Of a stretch of 64,000 nt of DNA, positions 41,045 through 55,200 are shown piece after piece. A program made the position numbers and the translations under genes. The notes under the pieces were generated by a model. It searched no databases. It was not told the origin of the DNA and saw only the letters and a program-made list of their open reading frames with translations. The stretch is taken from the NCBI RefSeq assembly GCF_905475345.1, contig NC_066586.1, positions 5,989,900-6,053,899 of the forward strand, given 5' to 3'. Numbering within the stretch: position 1 is the stretch's first letter; every line of letters begins with the position of its first letter. Source of the stretch: Vespula vulgaris (lineage: Eukaryota > Arthropoda > Insecta > Hymenoptera > Vespidae).

Positions 41045-41740
41045 GATAAAAGTTTAGAATTACTGTGGAATAGAAACTATAAAGAAAGTATGACGCAAAC
41101 AGAAAGAGCGATAGATTTTAAGAGACAACCGTTGTTATGACGTGAACGCTCAAGAGTATATATACTGAAAACATTCATAGTTTTTCGAGCTAACGCAGTT
41201 TTACTTTTCTCTCGTATACTATCTTCTGTGTATGGGAAATAAAAAAAAAATTTAGAAAAATCGATTGATATAAATGTGGGTCGGCGTGGTACGTAGATTA
41301 TAAACAAAACGTTTCTCAATTTTTTTTATCTATACTATAAATTCCGATAAATTTCTTTTATAATAAATAATTCTGATCAAAAATGTTTATAACGTACAAT
41401 TTTTAAGAACTTAGTAGACCGAGGTCGCTGAATATTATTTTAAAGATACGCGATATTATTGCGAGCTCGCAAGAATATTCTGCTAGAATTTTTAAAAAAT
41501 ATTGTTTAAAAATATTTTTAAGTTTTTGGAATAAAAATTTAACGCGGATTAATATCGAATACGTCGCTCGTAGGTTGAGAAACGCTGTTATAAACTATAA
41601 AGGACAAGTTTTATATAACGAAAGAAGTTTAGATTGGTATTTCGATATTACGAAAAGAGATATACTTACATTTTAGATCAGATTTAACATAAATCGTATA
41701 ATCTCTATGTATTAGCTGATCTATAAATCTTCACATCTAT

Positions 41741-41815
<75 letters not shown>

Positions 41816-44800
41816 TATACATGTAAATTTACAGATCTATAAATTTCTACATCTATATACGAATGAATCATATAATCTATGTCATTTGATCTAGAACCTG
41901 TACGATATCAATTGACATAATATTACCTAAGCTGCAACGTATAAAAGCGGTTTAACTGATATTCTCGATAAATTATATATCTAAAATTCAGATGGAAGCT
42001 CCATTCTAAGCGACCTTAAAAGACCTTCGTTGTTAGTATTTCTAATCGACAAGAAAAAACGGAAAGGTGCTTAGTTCGTACTTCGACTATTACATTGGTA
42101 TAAATAACTTTTAAGAAAGACAGTTGGAAAGGTGATAAAGGAAATGGTATAACGTATTAGATACTTTTATGATAAAAATATACGTGTATAACATTTATGT
42201 ATAGAGTACGTAGGTAATAGCATATACGTATAAACGTACACACACACACACATAATACAGGATATGTTAGTATCTATCTTTTCTACGAAGCGAATGGTAA
42301 CTGTTAGAGGTGAAGCGTCGAGTTTTCAAAGCGTCTATAATTCAAACGGAACAGAAGACAGACCCCCTTTTGCTCTATACGTAGTTAGCTATATACACAT
42401 ACATATGTATATTTCGAAAGAAGCTCTATCCCCTGTTTGGTATTATAGCAAAGCGACTTTAGAGTACGATTCGAAAGCTTTACAATCCGCAATCCGCAAT
42501 CCGACAAGGCGAATGATATATTCGTATGGTTCTTACTAAAGTTCAACGTTTCGATCAATCTGAAAGAGACGTAAACTTGCTTCGAAAGCACCGAACTGTC
42601 GTCGTTAAGCTTCGATCGTTCGAACTCTTCTCGATCGATCATCTAATTTCGTATGTGCATCATAAAACTTCATACTACTTTACTGACAAAAATATAAAAA
42701 TTTTATATAAGAACAAACTCGCTTGGATTTTTACTATTTTATTTTATTTTATTTTATTTTATTTTATTTTTTTTTATATAGGAAAAAGGTCGATCTAAAA
42801 ACATTGATATCGATCTATACGTACACAAACACAGATATACACCTATGTATATATATATATATCTACTATTTTTTAAATATTCAGTGATCATATGATCTTT
42901 CACGTAGAAATGTTTGCGCGGAGTTACAAAAATATGAGTTTGATTTCAACGAGTTCTTCGGTATCGAAATGTCATCGTTCAACTTTGACTGTTCGGTCCC
43001 TCCTCGATCGATCGTTTAATATCGTAAGTGCATCATAAAAGTACCTATGCTATCGATGAAATGTAGATAAATTTTATAAGAACAAACTCGCTTAGACTTT
43101 GACCATGAAATTCACATTCTTCTTCTGTATTGACAAAGATCGAGGTAAAAGACATAGATATCAAAGTATTATATATATTGGTAACTTTTTTATCGAAGTG
43201 TTTTATATGTAGATATTTAACTTTTTAAATATTCAATGATCCGTATGATCTTCCACGTAGGAATGTTTGCGTGAAATTACAAAGATGTAAGTTTGATATC
43301 AACGAGTTCTTTCTCAGCATTGAACTTGTCATCGTTAACCTTTGACTGTTTGATCTTTCCTCGATCGATCATTTAATTTCGTAAATGCATCGTACAAATA
43401 CGTAAGATATCGACAAAATATAGAAATTTTATATAAAGAAACTCGCTTGGTCGCATTTGACCATGAAATCGACGTACCTCTTTTCTATCGGAAAAGATAT
43501 CGAGGTATAGAAATATCTTTACGATCTTCCAAATATTCTATTGTTACAAGATTTTACACGTGATAATATTTACGTCGAATTAGGAAGATGCAAATATGAT
43601 TTTTACGAGTTCTTCGACATTAACGAGATAAAAGTGGTAACTTTGTGGCTATGTACATATGTTGATGCCGGAGTAAAGAAGAGACACAGAAAGAGAAAGA
43701 GAAAAAAAGAAAGAGAAACAGATAGATAGAGATAGAGATAGAAATAAAGAGAGAGGCAGCAGACATAAAAGCGAAGCTCTGACGCTATTCTTTCAAACGT
43801 TTCAATGAAGTGTAGAAGAGCGACGGGTATGCTACAATGCAAATTCTTCTTCTTCTTTGTTATCTCTGTATCTATCGTTCTCTATCTCTTTCTATCTTCA
43901 TTTATCTCTCGACAGTTTCGTCGGTCTTTAAACCGAAGTAGAAAATATCTCGTCGAAACGGCAATGGAATTTGTTCGGTCGACAAAGAAGACAACTACCA
44001 TGTCAGAATTCAATCCCCAAGAGAGATAGAGAAGTTGTATCGTACTATAGTATGAGAACTTTCGCTATTAGATCGTAACCTTTCTTTGGTGTTTTCTATG
44101 TCTTGTTTTTTCTATATCTCGTCAAAGGGAAGAACCACTCAATGAAATGGTAATAAAAACAATAGAGAAGTTGCTCACTTCTTCTTCTTCTTCTTCTTCT
44201 TTTTCTTTTTCTTCTTCTTCTTCTTCTTCTATCTTTCTTTCGTAAGGATATTAACTTTTTAGCTATTGCAATATATTACATATTAATTCTTTAGCTACTT
44301 ACGATAATACTTCTCATTAACTTATTTTTTTAAATAGGAAGAGTTACTACGTATATAAAAAGCGTTTCTCTCTGTGGGTGACGTTTTCTTAACGAAAAAC
44401 TATTATAGTAGCTCATTTGTATTCTTCGTTCGAAAGTACTTTGTTTAAGTACTTAAGTTGCTAGGGAAAATGTGAACGGTTATGATCGCTAGCAATTTTT
44501 AATTATCGAAATAAATCAAAATGTATGAAAATTTACGACGATGTTATTTTCTATTAATAATAAAAAGGCCAGATACGATTAAACGCATAATTCAACACAT
44601 CGAAGCACCGATACCGCGCTAATTTCGTTTACGTTCATACATCTTAGCGAGAGAGTAAAGTAGTCTGTGGATACCGTTCCACGGCCAGTTCCATCGTAGC
44701 TATAGGGTTAAATTTAAACGTCAACTCGACACGAACGTTCTTATTAAAATTAGAAAACTCGGTCGTTTCTCAAAATACTATATCTATCTGTTTCTCTTCC

Positions 44801-46710
44801 CATTCGTTTCTAATAGCTTTTAACGTTATCGTCTTTTAATATTCGACATCAGTGCGCGTTCCACGTTCAAATAAAAAAGAAAAAAGACAAAGAAAAGAAA
44901 AAAGAAAAGAAAGAAGGAACGTACATAATGACTTATCATTTGTTACCATATTGTTCATTTTAAGTTGCAATTTAAAACGCCTTTCCTCTAATTGCCCAAA
45001 GCCCTCCCATCATTTTTGCTTTTCCTCTTCTTTAAACGAACCACGACTTTGTGATAATTGTAAAAGAAGGGATCGCCCTTTTTTTTTTTTTTTTACCACG
45101 AACCAATTACCTCTTTTAACGAGATCTACGAGATCGCGCTTATAACGAGACATCTTTTGCTAAGTCAGACGAGGCGATGTTTTCAAAGGGAAGTTGAAAA
45201 AAAAAATGAAAGAAAAAAAAATGTATGAGACGTGTAAGAGCAACGTGGCTTGGTTCGTTTATATAGTTTTTAATTGTTATCTCGAAGAAATAAGAATATC
45301 ATCTTATATTCGTCCTATCTACGTCGCTTTAATTGGAAATAGTGCACTATAAAATTTTGAACTATTAAAAATGTTCCTATTGAATTCTTTTTCTTTTCTT
45401 TTCTCTTTCTCTTTTTTTTTACGATCTTCGAATATATTTTTGCAATGTAGGAAAAAAATAAGAACGAAGAAAGATTAGGTGTACCTAGTAGTATCGAATC
45501 GTAAATAGGAAAGGCAAAAGGAGAAAATTAGAAAAGGTTAGAAGAGTCTCTCACAGCTTCTAACGTACGGTGTACAAACGTTGAGAGTTTCTCTATCCAT
45601 TCAGTAGTATCGTGGCTATGAGAGCACGCGCACACAAGAACACACCTATTTTAGCTCTCAGCAAGGGATTACGTTCTTCGCACTGTACTGCAGATTAGTT
45701 TAAAACAAATTGTCCTGCCGTCTGGTTTGTCATCGAGCCTGGTACCATAGCGTTCGCAATGTGAATCCATGCTTTGGGTAAATTGAATTTACCGCTTTTA
45801 TCCTGTTTTCTCTCTTCCCTTTTCTTTTCTCTTTTCTTTTTCTTCTTCTTTTTTCTTTTTTTTTTTTTTCTTTTTTCATTTCTCTGCAGATTTATCTTTT
45901 TTTACGTTCGATGTTAGCCCTCTGTGTCTCCTCGAAATAAAAGAAAAAAAAAAAAGAATAAAATGGAACATATCCATGGATTATTATCAAAAATTTCATC
46001 AGAGTAAAATAAGATCTGATCGACGCGAACATTTTTATTATTGGATTGGACAAACATAAGAGGGAAAGAAAAGAAATAAATAAATAAAAAAGAAAAGAGA
46101 AAGAAAATTTTATCATATCATCTGTTAGAGATAAAAGTTTATAATGGAATATGGAACGTCACGGTCTCTTTTGGACCATACAAAAGGATTAGATGGACTT
46201 CGGAATTACCGATGGATTTCGAAAATTCTTGCAAAAGGTAATTTAGAAGTTGGAAGTTTACAAGGATAAAGCTGGTGGTTGATATTACCGTGTCGAGGAC
46301 GTACCGCAAGGAGGTCAACCGGGAATTGGTTCCATGGAAGCGGATAGGAATCTACGGGACTGGAGGGGGAGTTCAATCATACGATTTACGTAGACGTGAC
46401 CTTTATCTATGATCGTTTCGAGCCTTAACAATTTTGTAGAAAATGTCATCGTTAAAAGCGTCATAGTTACCAATAATAACTCGTGCGAAATCGATCAATC
46501 GTTTTCAATTACGACATTTTTTCTACGATAATCCTATTTATTATTTTATTTTAAATATATATATATATATAGATTATATTTGTTGATACAAATTCTATAT
46601 CTAGTTAATTTTTAAAATACAGCATTGTGGTAAATTTTCATCCACGACAGTCTTAATGAGATTTTCTTTTATGCCACCTTTTAAGAGATAATTGACATAA
46701 TATAATTTTG

Positions 46711-46756
<46 letters not shown>

Positions 46757-48218
46757 TTGATGTACATTAGAGTCTTGTTAAAGTACAAGGAAAAAGTATT
46801 TAAGTCCTGCTTTTACGAGCACGGGGAAGGGTACTTCAAATTGAGAAAATGGAAACAAACTTAACTTTTAAAATATTAGAAACTTTCTCGTAAACTACAA
46901 AAAGCATGAAGAACCTGTAATATTGAAAGTTTTCTTTGTACTCTCCTTTCGTTACTTATCTCTTTCCTTTGCTGTAAAAATAGAATTACTAATGTCCACG
47001 TTCGTTAGATTTGTTTATTAACTTTCTACGAGGGATAGTATATATCTTGATATTTGCTCTCTTTTAAATCTAACTTTTATCTCGAGTGAAAAAAAAAACA
47101 TAAAAGGACGAAAGTTGATTTTCTTGTAGAGTTATAAAGTTTTATCTTACAAAATATTGAATCGATCCTTTGATTCGTTAAAGGAATGCTTAAAATTTTA
47201 TTTCAAAAGAATAAGAAATGGACAAATTACAAAGCGAAACATAAGATTCTAGATGGTTATTTATGATAATTATTATAATTATCTAGTCGGTTTGAAAAAT
47301 AAGATATTCGTCTAGAATTTCACCGACGATAAAATTTCACTGTAATTATTTAATGCTATCTTCTGAGAATTAATTAGCGATATTTTCTAATTGATCTCTC
47401 GAACAAAATACTAAGATTAAATCTTTTCACCCGTAATAGAATTACTGTGATTTGTTTTCCTTTTCCTTCAGAAATTAATCAACATGATTTTCTAATTGAT
47501 TTCTCAGATAAAAAAAAAAAAAAAGAAAAGAAAAGATTCAAACAAAATTTCATCGGTGACGATATTAACGAGATTATTTTGTTCTACCATTTGAGATTTA
47601 ATTGGCATAATTTTTTAATTGATTGTTAAAATAATACATGAGACTTAAAATTTTACCCGTACTAGTATTAACGTGATTTATTTTATTTTATCCTTTTAAG
47701 GGCTAATTAAAGGGCAAATAAGACACTTAGCATTAATAGGTAATTAGTATTGGCAACTTTCGTGAAAGTTTTACGAGGGAGTTCTCTCCTTTCGAAGTAC
47801 TTATTTGGTTGGTTTCTTTGTCCTCTTTTTTCTTCTTCTTTTTTTCACATTTTTTTCTTTTTTCAAAGTACTCCAGTTTTAAAAACATTTCGGCTGTGAG
47901 ATCACGTTACAAGAAGACACACGTGCGTCGTATATTTCAAACGATGGGAAACTCGCGTTTTTACGAAGGCAGCGTACGAAATAACCTGTCAGATAGACGA
48001 GCAAAGGGAAGAGAGAGAGAACAGGGCCAAACTGTGGAAGGGCGAAAGGCTTAAGGGTTATTGAAGTAGATCGAAAAAGAGAACGTGACTTAAGTGTGAA
48101 AATACATACTTCTTATTTTACGACTAGGTATTATATTTTTCCTTCTCGCTCGTCTCTATTCTTTTATTTTTTTCCTAGTTTTTCGTTTTTATTTATAAAT
48201 AATTTCTCATGAATCTAT

Positions 48219-48252
<34 letters not shown>

Positions 48253-48765
48253 GGTGATAAGAGATTATCGACTCGATAAATAATTTTACGAAATCCATCA
48301 AAATTTGACGAATTTCTAATTTCATATTAGAAATAAGAAAAATCATAAATATTATTTCCCAACAAACTGCGTTAACTTTAATCGATATAAAGATACGAAT
48401 TAATATTATAACAAAAAAGAAAAAAAATGACATTTCAATAAATAAATAAATAAATAAGTATATATATATATATATATATATGTATATAAATCTGTAAATC
48501 AAGTGTTAATTACTGGTAAAAATTATCTTTCGGTTTCATTAATATTCAACGATGCTTTTCATTCGATTAACCTTCTTTGAATAACTTGGATGATCTTCGT
48601 GTTAAAACGACCCGAGTTTTATGACTTGAAACGAGTTTGAATGAAAATTTGACATAATAAAAAATGAGAACGTACAAAGGATATTGCTGTTGTGAAAATG
48701 GTTCGTCATCAGAGCGTTATTAATCGCTTTACATACACTCATTGTTTATCAACGGTCCTTTTCGG

Positions 48766-48814
<49 letters not shown>

Positions 48815-51462
48815 GTTCTCTCCACTCCTTTTAACGTTCTCGTTAAGCGTTGATTTAGGTTGAGATGGAGTCCTCGAAAGTAAGGTCCATTCGTGCAAGC
48901 ATCTCTTGACCCGACCTATAATACCACTTGTAATACGTACAAAGATCACTGAGAAATAAATCGAGCTTTAAAGAGATCTCGTCTTGAAGCTTATCGCATT
49001 CTTTCGTACCAATGGCCAAATCCAATGTATGTGTGTGTGAGTGTGTGTGTGTACACAACATCGTAAATTTTTTATTCCATTAGAAATATCTTTTATATCG
49101 TTTCCAATGGAAGTGTAAAAACATTCTCGAATTCGTTGGAAATTCGTCGAAATAAAGTCTAAATCAGTGAGGAAATCAAAACGAATGAGATACTCGATTA
49201 TATATCCTGGTATTACTATATATAAGTCTGGAAAAGCGTCGTACCAACTGGACAACTCTTTGTACGTCCCCTAGAGACCCGTGCAAATGGACGTTCGCGT
49301 GATCTATGAGATTTCACGCTACGTTCTGATAACATTACCGCGATCGTCTCTAGAGATTTACCGTATCGTAGAACAACTGGACGAGTTTTCTCGATATAAA
49401 GGTGTATTAGATATGTATTACAAACGGAAGAAACACATTCCTTAAATATATTTGTGCACGTCGAGATTGAATATTCTCAAATTACGTCTATCTCTATCGT
49501 CTTTTTTCTTCTTTTTCTTTTTTTTCCTTTTTTCCTTTTCTTTTCTTTTTTTCACTCGTCGTCCGTTAATCCGTAAAAGGAAAATCGAGTCACGTTTTGC
49601 GACGAGAAATTTTTTCAATGAAACGACCCGTCGGCACTCGAGGAACACCCATTTGTTCGTTGGTTTCCAATCGTTAATTGGTCAGATTATTTTGTCTTTT
49701 TGAAAGGAAAAAGAAAAAAGGAGAAAATAATCAAAAGGAAAAAGAACGAAAGAAAATGATTCAATCGAATTCGATTCACGTTCGATATCCCAAAATCTTT
49801 GTGTCCGATTGTTACGGATACGCTTCGATTTTTTCTTTTTTTTTTTTTTAATTAAAAACACGATTTATTTTACAAGTGAAAACGTTAATCGGCAGCTCGT
49901 TCGATTTCCATTTGACAAAAAAAAAAAAAATAATAGAATGAAAAAAGAGGTGTACTTTCTAGTAACGAATACATTTCTACTAAACGAAGTTATTACTTAA
50001 AAAAAATTTTTTTTTTTTATGAAATTACACATCTTAACCCGTACAATGTAATCCCGTGCAAGTACTGTAACGAATCGATTCGTTGAACACTAATTTAACG
50101 TCTTTCGACGTGACACCTTTCGAATGTCTTCATGTACCATCGAGCTTCACGGCAATTACTCCGATTGAATTTTCTGACAATCGATTTAATTATTTCACCG
50201 ACCTCACCAAAGACTAATTGTAAGTATCGCCATTTCGTTCGATCGTACGGATCCTTACATGCGATACGTCACGATTTACGATCGTCCCTTATACCTTTTT
50301 CACCTTCTGGAACTTATAAAAAAAAAGAAGTATAGAAGAAGAAGAAGAACAAGAAAAGAAGAAAAGCAACAATAATAAAAAGAAAAGAAAGAATAAAAAG
50401 GAAGAAAACATCGTTGTGTAATTATCAAGAAAATTTGTTGGAAACAGAGGAACCCGACGTTTCGGCAATGTTTCATTCTGGAAAAGAACTCCTATATATT
50501 TTCCAGCATGAACGTGTTAGAGGTAAAAGCGAAATCCTGTTTCTACATAGAAACTGCGGGAAGCTTTTCGAGCGAAGCTTCATTGCCAATTGTTCGGGGA
50601 TCGAAAGAAAAGAGTACTTCTCGTATCTTTATGATTTACATTAAACACTTGTCGTTACATACAATCTTTCTTCGCAACCTTGGACGTGAAGTAGATCTTC
50701 TTATGCGTTTTAACAGGATTCTTTCAAAAAGGAGAAAAAAAAGGAGGGATGGAGGGAGAAAGAGAGAGAGAGAGAAAAAGAAAGAAAGAGATAGAGAAAG
50801 AAAAAGAGAAAGGAGAGAGACTGGCGTTTTTAAAATGTAGGTCAACGCTAGAAGTGGTTGTATAAAAAGAGAGAAAAACTAAGGGAAATAGAAAACAAAA
50901 CAAACTGTGGACCTCAACGAGATTGGCAGGTTCGACATTTTCGCGTTAACTTTCGCAAAGAATCAAAGAAAGCTTTTCGCGAATATCTATCGAAGCGAGG
51001 AATTTATTTATCGTCGTATATCTGTTTGATATTCTTTTTCTCTTTTTCCATTTTTGTATTCCTTTTTTCTTTTATTATATCCTCCTTTTAATCGTTCCCC
51101 TTCAATCTCGCGAAATTTAAAAAGAATATCTACAATTGGAATCTTAAAAAAGTATAAAAGGGTACATGGTCGAGCGATATTTGTTATCGAGTCGACAATA
51201 GAAGGATAAAGATAAAACGTGGAACGATATTATTATTCGTACGATTCGATGTCGAAAGTTCATTGCCAATGTCCCCCGGCCTTGGCCGATTCGAAAAGGC
51301 AAAGGTTTCTTTCTTTTTTACCCTACGCCACTCCCCGTGTTCTTTCTCCCCTTCCTCTGGTTTTTAGTCATTTATCACTCAAAGCCCATCCGAGTGCATG
51401 CGGTGCGACCTTGCGAGAGTATATATGTATATATGTATATATATATATATATATATACATAC

Positions 51463-51495
<33 letters not shown>

Positions 51496-52168
51496 TGTAT
51501 TTTTACGACTCTTTGCGCTGTGGTTATAAAATGGGGAGATAGATAGAAAGAGAGAGAGAGAGAGAGAGAAACAAAAAAAGGGAGGGAGAAAAAAGAGGGA
51601 GAAAAAGAAAGAAAGAAAGAAAGAAAATAAAAAAGGAGAGGAAAAAATATGCGTTTCTAAAATGTGGGTCAGTGGTATGGGAGGAACAGGAGGGAACAGC
51701 TGGAGACCGCGACAAAAGGAAGAAGAGGATAGGAGAGAAACGAACGATCCATTATCACGAAAGTATCAGCGTGCACAAGCAACGGGGGTTAAAGAATAGA
51801 GAAATGGAATGGGCTGGTTGGAAAAAGAGAAAGAGAGAAAAAAAAGGAGGGAGGAAACGGAAAAAGGATAAGAGGAAAAGTGTGGCCATGGCCGCACGAT
51901 AAAGAACATAATTCTTTTTCGAAGCACGAGACTAGAATCGTAATCTTCATTACTCTCGTTATTAACGTATCCTATTCACGGCTATTTTTTCTCCTCGATC
52001 GTTAGATGCTTCATCGAATCGTACAACGCCCTTATATTATCGATTTCATTTTGATCGAAGATCGGTTTTGTTTTCGTTAATTAAATGAAATTATTTTTTA
52101 TTTATTTATTTTTTTTTTTCGTTAATTATATCATTCATTCTTCTAATTTGACTCTATTCGTTATATAC

Positions 52169-52226
<58 letters not shown>

Positions 52227-55200
52227 GTTTATATATACGTAGGTCTCTCGAATTAGATTTTATTCTCGAATATTCTAAAAATGTATACTATAATTATAAA
52301 GTTAATTACGTAGAGAACGGTATATTTATTCTGGTTTTGGCAAACGCGTTTCCCTGTTTTTCTTTTTTCTTTATTTTTTTAGAGAATAAAAATACATTTT
52401 GTTAACGCAACCGAGAACAACGTGGTGAATGCAATGCGTAAAATTTGTAGAAATATATAACATACGTATACACTTATATACACAGATATTTAAAAAAACA
52501 TACGGCTTACATTACGAACGTGGCATATATTAAGGTATTATTATCTTACGTTTAGTAACGTTTTATCGTGCTCGTAAAAAAAACACATTAATAAATGCTC
52601 GCCTTTGAAATTGCCTTTTTTATTGTCTCGACGCCATTTATTTCTTTAAACCAGTTCTCGAAGTCGAGGAGAAAACGTTCAACCTTTTAAATTTTGTCCT
52701 TTATTTAATGTCATTGTTATATCATTCATTTTATTATTTTTTTCTTCTTTTTATTGTTTTTTTACATTCTATATCTAGTGTGTATATATATATATATATA
52801 TACACCTATATAGACATACATAGATAAATGTACGTAATAAGTATCTATATATTTCTTTTTATCTTTACATAAATATATATGTATGTAATTTTACATAATT
52901 ACATATGTATATCCGTATCGAAGTACATTAAATGGCGAATATTTCATCGGCGGATATTATTATTATTATCGATATATCACTCGAAACTTTTTCTCGATAT
53001 TTTCTCATTGAATATCCTTTATTTTTTTCGTTAATATTTCAAACGATTTATCTTAGATAAATGCTGTGGACATACTTGCAGTAATAACATATAATTTCCT
53101 TTTTCAACATATCTAACTATTTATGTATAATTATTATTATACATATTTTTCTATCTCTTATTCTCTCGTTATGTCTTCTATTATCTCTTTTTTTAAATAC
53201 AAAACTTTCGCGATCCTATGTCGAGCTTGATTAAATATCACATTTTGTTTCAACTCACTTCTATATCGAATTGCTTTCTCGAGTTGTAAATATTTAATAT
53301 AAATATATTCATATTAATATATCATACGTATTGAAGTATTGTAATAAAGGCAAACTAATCGATACTGATCGAAATTGCTCAATTACACGCATACGAATAT
53401 ACATGCACGCGATACACGTATACACGTATACAATGATCAATTTTTAAACGCATAATAGCATTTATGAAATAATTGTAGCATTTATAGTTAGCATTTATTA
53501 ATAGCATTTATGCGATCATTTTTATAACGGCATTCGTTTTCCATCCAGAAATCATTAATTAGTTTGTCACGTGCCTTAGGGTTAACTCAAGGTTTCAAGG
53601 TGAGACAAAGTATGATACGCGTTTGAATAATCCGACGACGGTATGATATGCACGCAAGTTGAATTGAGAAACAACGCCTAAGCGCATTCAGAAGCGCCAA
53701 CAGAAATAATGGGAACGTGAGTCACGCTAATAATAGTCCAACCCCACTACTATCATCGAGTCGTTCCGCCTGCTGCCGGATAATAATTTGTCTTCCCACT
53801 TCTCTCGTCTCTCTCTCTTTCTCTCTCTCTCTCTCTCCCTCTGTCTTTATCTTTCTCTTTCTCAGTTACCTACGGGAGATGACATCCCAAAAGCTGGATT
53901 AACAGATCTCAAGACAGAAACAATTCGAATTACTTCTCGATATCACGTGATTAATATACAAAAGAACGTGTAATACCAAACGATTAGTATGTATACACCT
54001 ACACGTTTAAGTATCATCAAACGATCGTTCATGGAATTATATATACCTCTCTAAAAATAGAAAATACCCGAGCCATTAACCTGTTAACAAGTAAAACGTG
54101 TATTTATGAAATATATATTCGTTATAAAAATAATCCGTGGAAAGGAAGCTTTGGATAAATATATAAAAATTGTAAAAATAATGGAGAACAGATTATAATG
54201 TTTTTTATTATATTAATGAAAATGAGAATGGAATAACTCGTTCTTTTTGTTATTTGATCGCGCGAAACAGAGAAATAATAAAATTATCACGATGAATTAA
54301 TCCCTCCTGCCAACTTCATAGATTTTGCTTCGTTGATGTGAAATCAATTTGATCAGCCAATAGATCTTCTTTTTTCTCCGTTCGCCCATTTTCCTTCTTT
54401 TTCTTCTTCTTTATTATTTCTGTTTCTTTTTTTCTTTTTTTTTTTTTTTTTTGCCGAAGCGTCCGAAAGAGTTGGTAGCCAAATTTCAGGATATTACGGC
54501 CGACGCTTACTTCGTTTAAAACGATCGAACAAATCTTTCCTTCTTGCTATAGGAACATCTCGCGAAAGAAGAAGAACAGAGAGTATGAAGGATAGAATAA
54601 TTATAAATAAAATAAGGCAATGCATATGCATGAACTTGGGAGCGAGTGTTACCATTGAGGACGTTAGGAAAACTCGTAATATGCAAATCGCAGTCGCTCG
54701 CTAGATCGCCGAAAACAAAAAGTTACGTTCTTGAAAAGAAATCGATCGATGTTTTTGAAGCAATATATACGAACTATAATGCTATTTGTACTAAAGCTTC
54801 GAATAAGATTGACATAGAGCTACAAAAACGAAAAAGAAGTTTCTTTTTTTTTTTTCTTTTGTTAAACTTTTCAGCATATAATACAGAACGAGTGGCTAAA
54901 GATCTTTAGATGATTTATTAAATCGATTACTTGTTTTTCTTTTTTCGAGAAATTTTAATCCGATCGTTTATCAGATTGTAAAACTACAAGCCTAGTTACA
55001 AGCATGAAAAGTCTCAAGAAAAGTAATAATTGGTTTTTATAAACACTTAGAAACTTACATAGCTCTGGTTACATTCTATTACATAAAAATACATTTGGCG
55101 TCTAATATGTTCTTTATTATTAAAAATGAAATAGATATCATCGAAATGTATACCATACTTGATAATTACAACGTGTTTATCAAAACTTACGTTCAGTGGG

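Noticed and set aside
53575..53605. 20-nt plus-strand microexon (CCTTAG to AAG|GTGAGA)
   Set aside because: Too short to distinguish from chance and no neighbouring plus-strand exons.
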